NCBI RefSeq assembly: GCF_036985595.1
Contig: NZ_BTPU01000084.1
Location: forward strand, 1 to 59,260
Direction of reading: 5' to 3'
DNA: 59,260 nt
Source: Vallitalea maricola
GTDB taxonomy: Bacteria; Bacillota; Clostridia; Lachnospirales; Vallitaleaceae
Shown here in pieces: positions 1-9,229 of the stretch. Numbering within the stretch: the first letter of the stretch is position 1; the number at the start of each line of letters is the position of its first letter. A model generated the notes under the pieces. That model did no database searches. It saw only the letters and a list, made by a program, of their open reading frames with translations, and was not told where the DNA came from. The translations under genes and the position numbers were made by a program.

Positions 1-90
1 TATTCTAGAGAGCTGTAATATTTATTACGGTAATTTATAATAAAAACCTTTATACTTCTTATATCTGATAATTAAGGGAGTGAACACTGA

Positions 91-567
91 ATGACTACTG
101 TTATTCTATTTATTATTACTATTGGTGCTCTTATCATATCTCTAGTCAAGGATAGATCAAAAACATTGAATTCCATAAAAAGTGCAAAAGGTATGATGAA
201 AGGTATGCTATCCGATATAATAGGTGTATTATTATTGATTGGACTTATTTTATCTCTTGTACCACCTGAAAAGATTGAAAGTCTAATAGGAAGCGGCAGC
301 GGTTTTTTAGCTACATTAGGTGCTGCTCTTGTAGGCACAATAACACTAATACCCGCATTTGTAGCTTTTCCTCTAATTGGGTCACTTAAGGCTAACGGAG
401 CAGGTATAATCACTTTGACAGCTTTTTTGACTACATTGACTATGGTAGGTTTTGTAACATTTCCTTTGGAAAGCAAAACTTTTGGTAGAAAATTTGCAGT
501 TAAAAGAAATGTAGTGAGTTTTATCTTTGCCATTTTAATAGCTGTAGGTCTGGGGGTAATATTATGA
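91..567 (+). CDS. Permease, N-terminal half of a split transporter
   Basis: A 158-residue, almost entirely hydrophobic protein with about four or five membrane segments. A small-residue stretch (GSGSGFLATLGAALVG, then IPAFVAFPLIG) resembles the predicted permeases of the ArsP/DUF318 type (PF03773 by recollection). The next gene repeats the same pattern (GNGSG..., then GPIYAAFPV), so the two ORFs look like the two halves of one permease encoded separately. The start ATG follows AAGGGAGTGA. The stop overlaps the next start in an ATGA arrangement, which implies translational coupling and a heteromer. The substrate is unknown. The family assignment rests on hydropathy and motif likeness only. Confidence 0.65.
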   Translation: MTTVILFIITIGALIISLVKDRSKTLNSIKSAKGMMKGMLSDIIGVLLLIGLILSLVPPEKIESLIGSGSGFLATLGAALVGTITLIPAFVAFPLIGSLKANGAGIITLTAFLTTLTMVGFVTFPLESKTFGRKFAVKRNVVSFIFAILIAVGLGVIL

Positions 568-1268
568 TAAAGAAATTATCCAAACATAAAATATTATTGA
601 TAGCTATTATTGGTTATATCTGTGTATTCACAATCAATAATGAAATGGGAATTAAAGCATTAAAAGAAAGTAAGTATTATTTCTTGGAGATGATTCAGAT
701 ACTGCCTCCAATATTTATATTGACATCTCTCATTCAAACGTGGGTTCCAACTAAAGTCATTGTAGATAATTTTGGGAACGGTTCAGGAATAAGGGGTAAA
801 GTGATTTCATTTGCTATTGGTTCTTTATCGGCTGGTCCTATATATGCAGCATTTCCAGTATGCAAAACCCTGACAAAAAAAGGAGCTAGTATTGATAATA
901 TTGTTATAATACTTAGTTCTTGGGCAGTAATTAAAATACCAATGCTTATAAATGAAGCAAAATTCATGGGTGTCAACTATATGATTGTAAGATGGATATT
1001 AACGCTAATAGCAATCATCATTATGGCTAAAATTATGAAGTTATGGATTAAAAAAGATGATGTGAAAACCTTGGAATCGGCTGACAATAGAGAGATTATT
1101 ATAGATAAACATATATGTGTATTATGTGGGAATTGTACTAGGAAATATCCTAATATCTATATGATGAAAAATAAAGAGGTCATTATTGAAAAGACCCAAT
1201 TAAATTCCATGAATAAAGATGAAATTGAAGAATTAAAAGCATGTTGTCCTTTGGGAGCAATTAAATAA
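564..1268 (+). CDS. Permease, C-terminal half with ferredoxin-like tail
   Basis: A 234-residue protein. Residues about 1-165 form several membrane segments containing GNGSG and AGPIYAAFPV, matching the preceding gene's motif. The last 50 or so residues are soluble and ferredoxin-like: CVLCGNC, then a CCPLGAIK end, giving enough cysteines for one [4Fe-4S] cluster. The start overlaps the upstream stop by 4 bp. Seen: two-domain architecture and tandem motif. Known: permeases of this broad family are linked to organic solute or arsenical export. Inferred: the two genes form one transporter whose tail adds a redox or metal-sensing function. The substrate cannot be read from sequence. Confidence 0.65.
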   Translation: MIKKLSKHKILLIAIIGYICVFTINNEMGIKALKESKYYFLEMIQILPPIFILTSLIQTWVPTKVIVDNFGNGSGIRGKVISFAIGSLSAGPIYAAFPVCKTLTKKGASIDNIVIILSSWAVIKIPMLINEAKFMGVNYMIVRWILTLIAIIIMAKIMKLWIKKDDVKTLESADNREIIIDKHICVLCGNCTRKYPNIYMMKNKEVIIEKTQLNSMNKDEIEELKACCPLGAIK

Positions 1269-1332
1269 ACAGCCACTTTTCTTTTACCTATAATCGGTAT
1301 ATTAATATATACAAATTTTTAGCAAAAAAACC

Positions 1333-1361
1333 TTTCATATAAATTAATATATATGTATAAT
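1333..1361 (+). promoter_or_regulatory. Candidate gshF promoter
   Basis: TTTCAT and a consensus TATAAT are separated by 17 bp, about 100 bp upstream of gshF. The -35 element is weak. The transcribed leader of roughly 90 nt contains complementary CATAAAT and ATTTATG arms and could fold. Confidence 0.4.
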
Positions 1362-1460
1362 ATATAAAGATAGATATATACATAAATAGGCGTATACGGA
1401 AAAGTATTAGACAAAAAAGTAGTTACTTTTATTTATGCCCCTAATTAAGGAGTGAAAATA

Positions 1461-3815
1461 ATGCTTGAATTAAACAAAGAATTGGTAGAATTAATAACAG
1501 TTAATAAACAGGGAAAGAACTTATTATCTGGGAATTTTGGCATAGAAAAGGAAAATGTACGTGTAAACTATGATGGGAAACTAGCAATAACACCACATCC
1601 GAAAGTTTTTGGTGATAAATCTGAAAACCCATATATAACTACAGATTTTTCTGAAAGTCAAGTTGAGATGATAACACCAACTGTTGATTCATTAGAAGAG
1701 GTGTACAACTATCTTGAGACTTTGCAGAATATAGTATCATTAAGCTTAGAGAATGAATTATTATGGCCCCAAAGCCTGCCACCCATATTACCTGCTGAAA
1801 AAGATATACCTTTAGCTAATTATAATACAGATGAAATACTTGTCAAAGATAATGCCAATCTGTATCGAGAATATTTAGCTGATAAATATGGCAGAAAAAA
1901 GCAATTGATTTCAGGGATACATTATAATTTCTCTTTCAAAGATAGTGTATTAAAAAAATTATATGATAATACATCTTCAGATGTAACATTCAGAGAATTT
2001 AAAGATAGATTATATATGAAAATGATTAGAAACATTACAAAATATAGTTGGTTCATTATTAGATTATTAGGAAGTAGTCCAGCTATTCATGAATCGTATA
2101 TTGACTATTGTAAAAGGTGTTCAAAACAAGGTAAATCAGATAAGTCTCCATGTAATTTTACTGCATCTATCAGAAATGGTAAATGCGGCTACAATAATAT
2201 TGATAATTATTATGTTACCCTAGATACTCTAGATGATTATATAAAAGGAATTCGAAAGCTAATTGAATCTGGAGATTTAATTAGTTCAAAAGAATATTAT
2301 AGTGTAATACGTCCTAAGAGCAATAATGGGAATCTAAGTGCTTTAGAGAAACATGGGATTGATTATTTAGAACTTCGTTTAATGGATATTAATCCATTAT
2401 TTAAGTTAGGATTTAGTATAGACGATTTATATTTGATTCACTTATTCATGATATTTGCAGCAATGTTAGATGATGACTATATGGATGAAACATTGTTCAA
2501 TGATTCTATTAAGAACAATCAAAAAGTAGCTGATAAAGGCAGGATGGAAAACCTGAAAATTGTTTTTAATGGTCAAGATACATCTGTAGAAGCTTTATCC
2601 CTAGAGATCATCAATACTCTAAGACGAATAGTTACAGTAATTGATACCAAAAAAGATTTCCTTAATGGTATTATAGATAAATATGAAGAAATGATATTAG
2701 AACATGAAAAACTATACTCAAGTATATTATTTAAGGAGATAAAACAGCAAGGTTTCATAAAATTCCATTTAGATAAAGCAATCACGTACCTAGAAAATAG
2801 TAAATCCCAAGAGTTTAATTTTATTGGATATGAAGATATGGAACTATCCACACAAATTCTTATGCTTAATTCAATAAAAAGAGGAGTCAAAGTTGATATT
2901 TTAGATAGAAATGAGAACTTTATTGAACTATCTTATAAAGATAAAAAAGAATATGTAAAACAAGCAACAAAAACATCAAAAGACACTTATAGTACCGTAT
3001 TGATTATGGAAAACAAATTAGTAACAAAAAAAATACTTGAGAAATCAGGGATAAAAGTACCTGGTGGAGATGTATACACTAATATAGAAAACGCCTTAGA
3101 TGATTATTATAAGTACAAAGATATGAATATAGTTATAAAACCAAACTCCACTAATTTTGGTATTGGTATAACTATTTTCAAGAACATATTTACTGAACAA
3201 GATTATGAAACAGCACTAAAATTAGCATTTGAAAAAGATGATACTGTTCTAGTGGAAGAATTCATTGAAGGTAAAGAATATAGAGTTTTTGTGATTGATA
3301 ATGAAGTTGTTGGAGTCCTTAGGAGAGTTCCTGCTAATGTAATAGGAGATGGTAGTAGTTCCATAAGAGAATTAGTTTCCAAAAAGAATACAGACCCTTT
3401 AAGAGGTAAAGGATATAGAAAACCTCTTGAGAAAATTAAACTTGGAACCCCAGAAAAAATGTTTTTAGCTCAACAAGAACTTGATTTTGATTCTATTCTA
3501 GAAAAAGACAGGTTAGTATATCTTAGAGAGAACTCTAATATAAGTACAGGTGGAGATAGTATTGATTATACAGATGATATCTCTGATTCCTTAAAAGAAA
3601 TAGCTGTAGAAGCTGCAAAAGCAGTAGATGCATCTATAGTAGGTGTGGACTTGATAACTAAGGATATTAAAGGAGATGCTCTCAATAATTACGGAATCAT
3701 CGAATTGAATTTTAATCCTGCTATTCATATTCATTGTTATCCATATATAGGTGAAAATAGAGAATTAGGAGAAAAAATATTGGATTTATTAGGATTCCAT
3801 ACTTATGACAGTTAA
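1461..3815 (+). CDS. gshF: Bifunctional glutamate-cysteine ligase/glutathione synthetase GshF
   Basis: Makes glutathione from glutamate, cysteine and glycine in two ATP-dependent steps in the cytoplasm. The N-terminal part (to about residue 470) is a GshA-type gamma-glutamylcysteine ligase, with the NFGIEKENVRV opening and SQVEMITP. The C-terminal part (about 510-750) is an ATP-grasp synthetase with VIKPNSTNFGIGI, VLVEEFIEGKEYRVFVI and IIELNFNPAIHIHCYPY. The length of 784 residues fits the fused GshF/GshAB family. The frame is open from a GTG at 1452, but that codon overlaps the ribosome binding site AAGGAG (1447-1452), so the ATG at 1461 is the better start. The gene stands alone with its own terminator. 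Glutathione synthesis is patchy in Clostridia and this form is often horizontally spread. Confidence 0.95.
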   Translation: MLELNKELVELITVNKQGKNLLSGNFGIEKENVRVNYDGKLAITPHPKVFGDKSENPYITTDFSESQVEMITPTVDSLEEVYNYLETLQNIVSLSLENELLWPQSLPPILPAEKDIPLANYNTDEILVKDNANLYREYLADKYGRKKQLISGIHYNFSFKDSVLKKLYDNTSSDVTFREFKDRLYMKMIRNITKYSWFIIRLLGSSPAIHESYIDYCKRCSKQGKSDKSPCNFTASIRNGKCGYNNIDNYYVTLDTLDDYIKGIRKLIESGDLISSKEYYSVIRPKSNNGNLSALEKHGIDYLELRLMDINPLFKLGFSIDDLYLIHLFMIFAAMLDDDYMDETLFNDSIKNNQKVADKGRMENLKIVFNGQDTSVEALSLEIINTLRRIVTVIDTKKDFLNGIIDKYEEMILEHEKLYSSILFKEIKQQGFIKFHLDKAITYLENSKSQEFNFIGYEDMELSTQILMLNSIKRGVKVDILDRNENFIELSYKDKKEYVKQATKTSKDTYSTVLIMENKLVTKKILEKSGIKVPGGDVYTNIENALDDYYKYKDMNIVIKPNSTNFGIGITIFKNIFTEQDYETALKLAFEKDDTVLVEEFIEGKEYRVFVIDNEVVGVLRRVPANVIGDGSSSIRELVSKKNTDPLRGKGYRKPLEKIKLGTPEKMFLAQQELDFDSILEKDRLVYLRENSNISTGGDSIDYTDDISDSLKEIAVEAAKAVDASIVGVDLITKDIKGDALNNYGIIELNFNPAIHIHCYPYIGENRELGEKILDLLGFHTYDS

Positions 3816-3867
3816 ATAAATTTTTATTGAATTATAAATCCGCATATTAACAATAATAAAATAAATA

Positions 3868-3916
3868 AAATCGCAAAAAACAATAGATGCAATTGCTTTT
3901 TGCGATTTTTTATATA
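3868..3916 (+). terminator. Rho-independent terminator after gshF
   Basis: Long stem: AAAATCGCAAAAA pairs with TTTTTGCGATTTT across a 16-nt loop, followed by T residues. Confidence 0.85.
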
Positions 3917-3943
3917 AATATATATATTAGTCGGGAATATGTA

Positions 3944-3972
3944 TTGACACTAATTTCAATCAAATATATAAT
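3944..3972 (+). promoter_or_regulatory. Consensus promoter for the DUF2809 gene
   Basis: Perfect TTGACA (3944-3949), 17-bp spacer, perfect TATAAT (3967-3972). The roughly 100-nt leader contains a small AGTCA/TGACT dyad at 4006-4023. Confidence 0.8.
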
Positions 3973-4079
3973 TATTTTATGTATGCAATTAATATCATCT
4001 ATATAAGTCATTACATAGTGACTATTATCAACAGCTTATGTTAAATCATTTAATCCAATATACATAGGAGGTACAATCT

Positions 4080-4460
4080 ATGAAGAAAAAAATAATATAC
4101 ATAATAACAACTATCATAATTATAATTTTAGGTTTATTATCTAGGGAAATTAAAGGAATTCCATTATTCATGGGTGATATTTTTTGGGCGATGATGGTAT
4201 TCTTTATATTAGCGTTTATATTCTTAAATAAAAATTCTTCTTTCATATTCATTTTAAGTATAATTATTACATATATAATTGAAATTACCCAGTTGTATCA
4301 TAGACCTTGGATTGATAACTTTCGTAAAACAAGCATAGGTCATATTTTATTAGGACAAGGATTTTTATGGTCAGATCTTGTAGCATATCTAGCAGGTATT
4401 ATAATAGGATATTTTATTAAAAAATTTATTGATAATAAGATGGAAGAATCATATAGTTAA
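4080..4460 (+). CDS. DUF2809 family membrane protein
   Basis: A 126-residue protein with four predicted membrane helices and the signature of the DUF2809 family: REIKGIPLFMGDIFWAMMVFF near the start, EITQLYHRPWID in the middle, and LGQGFLWSDLVAYLAGI near the end. Function of the family is unknown. Start ATG follows AGGAGGT. It has its own consensus promoter and sits between gshF and a spore protein gene. Nothing in the context assigns a role. Confidence 0.8.
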   Translation: MKKKIIYIITTIIIIILGLLSREIKGIPLFMGDIFWAMMVFFILAFIFLNKNSSFIFILSIIITYIIEITQLYHRPWIDNFRKTSIGHILLGQGFLWSDLVAYLAGIIIGYFIKKFIDNKMEESYS

Positions 4461-4542
4461 TATATATAATAATTCTTTAATAATGCATATTTTTGCCTAA
4501 GTGTCTAATAATAAGATTATTAAATAGGAAAGGCATGATAAT

Positions 4543-4731
4543 ATGAATGTTGGAAGGGCTAGTGAAATATTAGAATCAAAAGGAGTAATAGATGTAAATT
4601 ATAATGGATGTTCTGTATGGATTAAAAATGTTAATCAAGAAGATCAAACAGCTGAAATAGAAATATTGGATGCTCCATCAAACAGTCAAGTTGTAAGTGT
4701 TAATGATTTACATGAAGGAACTATAGATTAA
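4543..4731 (+). CDS. sspH: H-type small acid-soluble spore protein
   Basis: A 62-residue protein with the SspH signature: MNVGRASEILESKG, then DVNYNGCSVWIKNV, and a C-terminal VVSVNDLHE. In Bacillus this class is a minor spore-core protein made in the forespore. Length is normal for the family. Start ATG lies after AAAGG. Expression from a forespore sigma factor is expected from the family, but I could not identify such a promoter by eye. It is one of the direct signs that the organism forms endospores. Confidence 0.9.
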   Translation: MNVGRASEILESKGVIDVNYNGCSVWIKNVNQEDQTAEIEILDAPSNSQVVSVNDLHEGTID

Positions 4732-4748
4732 TAATTGGAATATCATAT

Positions 4749-4780
4749 TTATGCAGGGTTACCGCTCTGCATTTATTTTT
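4749..4780 (+). terminator. Terminator after sspH
   Basis: ATGCAG and CTGCAT stem around a 10-nt loop, followed by TTATTTTT. Confidence 0.75.
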
Positions 4781-4939
4781 ACGCATTTAGCTGCATAATA
4801 AGAGGCTGATACCTGTTTAGAATTAAAAAAATGGTTAAAATATCCTAATATATAAGAAAAAAATTGATAATTAGTTGATTATTTGATATATTAGTCATTA
4901 GTATAATATGGAATATTGTTTTTGAAAGGAGTTTTATAA

Positions 4940-6916
4940 TTGGCTAGAGAATACAGTGGACAAAATATTAAGGTACTAGAAGGATTAGAGCCTGTTAGAT
5001 TAAGACCAGGGATGTATATTGGCAATACGGGAAGTAGAGGATTACATCATCTTATATGGGAAATATTAGATAATAGTATTGATGAACATCTAGCAGGTGT
5101 TTGTGACCAAATAACAATAACACTTAATGAGGATAACTCTATAAGTATTGAAGATAATGGTAGCGGTATACCTATAGATTTACATGATAACACAAAAGAT
5201 TATCCAAAATCTGATTATCCAAATGGGATATCAACTGAGAGGATAATATTTACTGTACTCCATGCAGGGGGTAAATTTGATCAAGATACATATAAATATT
5301 CTGGAGGATTACATGGAGTAGGTGCTTCTGTTGTTAATGCGTTATCATCTAAGTTTACAGTTGAAATATATAGAGGTGGAAAAGTATATATTGATAAATA
5401 TAGAAATGGGGGACAAGCAATAACTGCTCTTGATAACGGAGCTTTAATACCTGTTAAAACAACTAGAAAACGTGGTACAAAAATTACTTTTATACCTGAT
5501 AAGGAAATATTTGATTCAGTAAAATTCAAGCCTAATATAATAAAAAAAAGATTGAAAGAAATAGCTTTCCTTAACAGTGGTTTAACTATTGTTTATAAAG
5601 ATAATGTATCACCTGTTAAAGAAGAAATAGTATATCATGAAGAAGATGGTCTTGTAGGTTTCATAAAAGAAATAAATGATAATAAAAACAGTCTACATGA
5701 TGATGTAATCTATTTATCAGATACCAAGGATGGTATTATAGTCGAGATTGCATTTCAATTCACCAATGATTTTACAGAGAATATATTTTCCTTTTGTAAC
5801 AATATAAATACTCAGGAAGAGGGTATGCACGTTTCAGGGTTCAAATTAGCTTTAACCAGGATAGTTAATAAATACGCTAAAGAATTATCTATTTTCAAAG
5901 GAAAAGGTACACTAGACGGTAAAGATGTCAGAAATGGTTTGACGTCTATTGTTTCTGTAAAGGTGCCAGAACCTCAATTTGAAGGACAGACAAAAACTAA
6001 ATTGGGAAATACAGAAGTAAAAGGTATCGTCTCGGATATAACTTTTTCACAATTAGAACAATACTGTGATAGGAATGAAAAAACAATTACCAAAATTGTT
6101 GAAAGTGCTATTAGGTCTCATAACATTAGAAAAACAGAAGCTAATGCTAGAAACAACATATTGAAGAATCAATCAAAAGTATCTTCCAACGGTAAGCTTG
6201 CCTCTTGTAGATTATCATTAAATGAAAAAAAAGGTATATTAACAGAATTATTCCTAGTGGAAGGGGATTCTGCAGGTGGTTCTGCTAAACAAGGCAGGGA
6301 TAGACGTTATCAAGCTATTCTGCCATTAAAAGGAAAAGTATTAAACACTGAAAGAAGTAAAGTGGGTAAAATCCTTGAAAATAAAGAAATAGTATCAATC
6401 ATCAATGCATTGGGAACTGGATTCGGTGATGGTTTATTCGGTAATAAATCCAGTGAGGATTTCAATATAGACAAGTTAAAATATGATAAGATCATAATAA
6501 TGACAGACGGTGATGTTGATGGAGCACATATATCAACTTTATTATTGACCTTTTTCTATAAGCATATGCCCGATCTAATTATCAACGGAAAAATATATTT
6601 GGCTATGCCCCCTCTATATAAGGTAAAATCATCAAAGCAAGAAGTTTATGCTTATAATGATAGAGAATTAGAGAAAATACTGAAAAAAATGAGTAGAAGA
6701 AATATAGAAGTTCAACGATATAAAGGTCTAGGTGAAATGAATGCAGAGCAGTTATGGGATACAACCATGAATCCTGAGACTAGAACTCTAAAAAAAGTAC
6801 AAATAGAAAATATTATTCAAGCAGAAGAAACAACAGCATTATTAATGGGCGAAAAAGTACCTCCTAGAAGAGAATTTATTAATGCTGAAGCAGAGAATGC
6901 CAATATAGACTCATAG
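4940..6916 (+). CDS. parE: Topoisomerase IV subunit B (ParE-like)
   Basis: ATPase subunit of a type IIA topoisomerase. The GHKL ATPase domain carries EILDNSIDEHLAG, IEDNGSGIP and GGLHGVGASVVNALS. The transducer domain is in the middle. The Toprim domain carries FLVEGDSAGGSAKQGRDR, LPLKGKVLN and MTDGDVDGAHI, and the end has RYKGLGEMNAEQLW. At 658 residues it fits ParE/GyrB of Gram-positives. The start is TTG at 4940, set by AAAGGAGT 8 nt upstream; the protein then begins M-AREYSGQNI. It pairs with the next gene 16 nt downstream. I call topoisomerase IV rather than gyrase because the partner lacks a good GyrA box and the pair is not next to recF/dnaN. Confidence 0.88.
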   Translation: MAREYSGQNIKVLEGLEPVRLRPGMYIGNTGSRGLHHLIWEILDNSIDEHLAGVCDQITITLNEDNSISIEDNGSGIPIDLHDNTKDYPKSDYPNGISTERIIFTVLHAGGKFDQDTYKYSGGLHGVGASVVNALSSKFTVEIYRGGKVYIDKYRNGGQAITALDNGALIPVKTTRKRGTKITFIPDKEIFDSVKFKPNIIKKRLKEIAFLNSGLTIVYKDNVSPVKEEIVYHEEDGLVGFIKEINDNKNSLHDDVIYLSDTKDGIIVEIAFQFTNDFTENIFSFCNNINTQEEGMHVSGFKLALTRIVNKYAKELSIFKGKGTLDGKDVRNGLTSIVSVKVPEPQFEGQTKTKLGNTEVKGIVSDITFSQLEQYCDRNEKTITKIVESAIRSHNIRKTEANARNNILKNQSKVSSNGKLASCRLSLNEKKGILTELFLVEGDSAGGSAKQGRDRRYQAILPLKGKVLNTERSKVGKILENKEIVSIINALGTGFGDGLFGNKSSEDFNIDKLKYDKIIIMTDGDVDGAHISTLLLTFFYKHMPDLIINGKIYLAMPPLYKVKSSKQEVYAYNDRELEKILKKMSRRNIEVQRYKGLGEMNAEQLWDTTMNPETRTLKKVQIENIIQAEETTALLMGEKVPPRREFINAEAENANIDS

Positions 6917-6932
6917 AGAAAGGAAACTAATA

Positions 6933-9224
6933 ATGAAGAAAAACATTAAACTACCAGATCTTGCAAATCAAAATATTGTAATTGCTGATTATGAAGATGA
7001 AATGAAACAATCATATATAGATTATGCAATGAGTGTTATCGCAGCTAGAGCTTTACCAGACATAAGAGATGGTCTGAAACCTGTTCAGAGAAGAACATTG
7101 TATGCTATGAAAGATCTTAATATAACACCAGATAAACCTTACCGTAAATGTGCACGTATAGTGGGAGATACCATGGGTAAATACCATCCACATGGGGATG
7201 GTTCTATATATAACTCAATGGTTAGAATGGCACAGGATTTTACTTATAAACAAGAATTGATTGATGGACATGGTAACTTTGGTTCAATTGATGGTGACGG
7301 AGCAGCGGCTATGAGGTATACAGAAGCTAGATTAAAGCCTATTTCTCTGGAGCTGTTAGAGGATATAGATAAAGATATAGTCGAGATGAAAACCAATTTT
7401 GATGAAACATTGATGGAACCAACTGTTCTACCAGCCAAGTTTCCTAATGCTTTAGTAAATGGTATGACTGGTATTGCTGTAGGGATGTCAACTAATTTTC
7501 CAACACATAATCTAGGTGAAATCATTGATGGTACTATTGCATATATTCAAAATGAAGATATTACAATAAAAGAGTTAATGACCCATATTAAAGGTCCAGA
7601 TTTTCCTACTGGGGGAGTAATAGCTAATAAAAATCAGCTAGAAGATATATACACAACGGGTAAAGGCAAAATCAAAATTAGAGCTAAAATAGATATTAAA
7701 AAGAATAGTAACGGAAAACATCATATCATTATAAAAGAAATTCCATATACTCTTATTGGTAATAAATCAAGCCTGATAGAAAACCTAGCGGAATTAGTGA
7801 AGAATAAGAAAATAAGTGGCATACAAGATATTAGAGATGAAAGTTCTAGAGGAGAAATAGAAATAATTATTGAAACCAAAAAAGATGTAGACCCTGATAT
7901 CTTAGTTAATAAATTATATAGTAAAACAAAATTAGAAGATAATTTTAGTGTTAATATGCTTGCATTACATAAGCAAAAACCATATTTGTTCAACTTGAAA
8001 TCAAGCTTACAAAAATTTGTTGAATTCCAGCAGGAAATCTATACTAAACGATACCAATTCCTTCTAAATAAAGAGTTGGACAAAAAAGAAGGAACAGAAG
8101 GACTGCTCAGGGCTTATGATGAAATTGATATTATTATTGAAGCGATTAGAGGAGCCAAAAATGCAAAAGCAGTAAAAAAATGTTTGATGACTGGAGATAC
8201 TACAGATATCAATTTTAGAACTAAAAAAAGTGAAAATCTAGCTAAGAAATTTGATTATACAGAAAGACAAGCAACAATTATACTGGAAATGAGATTATAC
8301 AAATTAGTGGGTCTAGAGAAATTAGAAGTAGAAAAACAATATAGAGAAATCATGAGAAAAATTAAACGATATGAAAAAATATTAGGAAACAAGAAAGAAT
8401 TAAATAAAACTATAATAGTTGAACTACAAAGAATTTCTGATAAATACAGTACCAATCGTAAAACCCAATTGAAAAACCTGGAGACTCTTAATGTAAAAGA
8501 AGAAGATATAGTAGAAGCTGTTTATGTACTTATTGATGATAAAAATTATATCAAGACAGTAGATCCTAATATTTTTGAGAAGAATAAAGAGAAAATACTG
8601 TCAGAAATGAAATGTGTAATTGATGCTACTACCAAAGATAAAATTTCACTATTTGATGAAGAAGGATATCTATATAAAATAAAAGTTGATGATATACCAA
8701 AAACTAAATTAAGTAATAAAGGAACTGCTATAAGTGTTTTAACAAGTATAAATGAAGATCACATAATAATGATTGATAAACTACTTGACAATGATAAATT
8801 ATTATTTGTAACAAAATATGGTCTAATCAAACATGTAGAGACTGTAGAATTCAATAGTTCCCGGTCTAAAATAGCTGCAACCAAATTAAATGACAATGAC
8901 AGTGTCATTAAGATAATTAAGCTGAATAAAGAAGACAAATTAATAACTATTACAGCTAATGGATATGCACTAATTATAAGTACCGATGAAATACCTAACC
9001 AAAAAAGGAATGCTAAAGGAGTTAATCTAATAAAACTGGGCAACAATGACCATATAATTGATATTGCATTTATTGATTCAGAGCAGAAAACCATACAGGT
9101 AAATGTTGATGGTCAAATTAATAAGAAAAACATATCTGCTATAGGTATTCATAAGAGGAATTCAAAAGGTAAACAAATCATTCCAAGCAGCAAAAATATA
9201 ATTGGATTCCTTCAGAAGGAGTAA
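6933..9224 (+). CDS. parC: Topoisomerase IV subunit A (ParC-like)
   Basis: DNA-cleaving subunit. The winged-helix core has QRRTLYAMKD, KYHPHGDGSIY, DGHGNFGSIDGD and the catalytic tyrosine Y129 in AAMRYTEARL. A long coiled-coil region follows, then a C-terminal beta-pinwheel from about residue 500. No QRRGGKG GyrA box is visible; the nearest matches are NQKRNAKG and HKRNSKG, which supports ParC over GyrA. At the quinolone-contact positions (Ser83 and Asp87 in E. coli GyrA numbering) this protein has Gly90 and Asn94, which is unusual. ATG start after AAAGGA, 16 nt after parE. The stop is convergent with, and only 5 bp from, the next gene. Confidence 0.88.
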   Translation: MKKNIKLPDLANQNIVIADYEDEMKQSYIDYAMSVIAARALPDIRDGLKPVQRRTLYAMKDLNITPDKPYRKCARIVGDTMGKYHPHGDGSIYNSMVRMAQDFTYKQELIDGHGNFGSIDGDGAAAMRYTEARLKPISLELLEDIDKDIVEMKTNFDETLMEPTVLPAKFPNALVNGMTGIAVGMSTNFPTHNLGEIIDGTIAYIQNEDITIKELMTHIKGPDFPTGGVIANKNQLEDIYTTGKGKIKIRAKIDIKKNSNGKHHIIIKEIPYTLIGNKSSLIENLAELVKNKKISGIQDIRDESSRGEIEIIIETKKDVDPDILVNKLYSKTKLEDNFSVNMLALHKQKPYLFNLKSSLQKFVEFQQEIYTKRYQFLLNKELDKKEGTEGLLRAYDEIDIIIEAIRGAKNAKAVKKCLMTGDTTDINFRTKKSENLAKKFDYTERQATIILEMRLYKLVGLEKLEVEKQYREIMRKIKRYEKILGNKKELNKTIIVELQRISDKYSTNRKTQLKNLETLNVKEEDIVEAVYVLIDDKNYIKTVDPNIFEKNKEKILSEMKCVIDATTKDKISLFDEEGYLYKIKVDDIPKTKLSNKGTAISVLTSINEDHIIMIDKLLDNDKLLFVTKYGLIKHVETVEFNSSRSKIAATKLNDNDSVIKIIKLNKEDKLITITANGYALIISTDEIPNQKRNAKGVNLIKLGNNDHIIDIAFIDSEQKTIQVNVDGQINKKNISAIGIHKRNSKGKQIIPSSKNIIGFLQKE

Positions 9225-9229
9225 TGATC

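Noticed and set aside
1362..1460. Riboswitch in the gshF leader
   Set aside because: Complementary arms exist, but no conserved riboswitch core is recognisable and the length is short.
1452..1460. GTG start for GshF
   Set aside because: The codon overlaps the ribosome binding site AAGGAG; the ATG at 1461 fits spacing.
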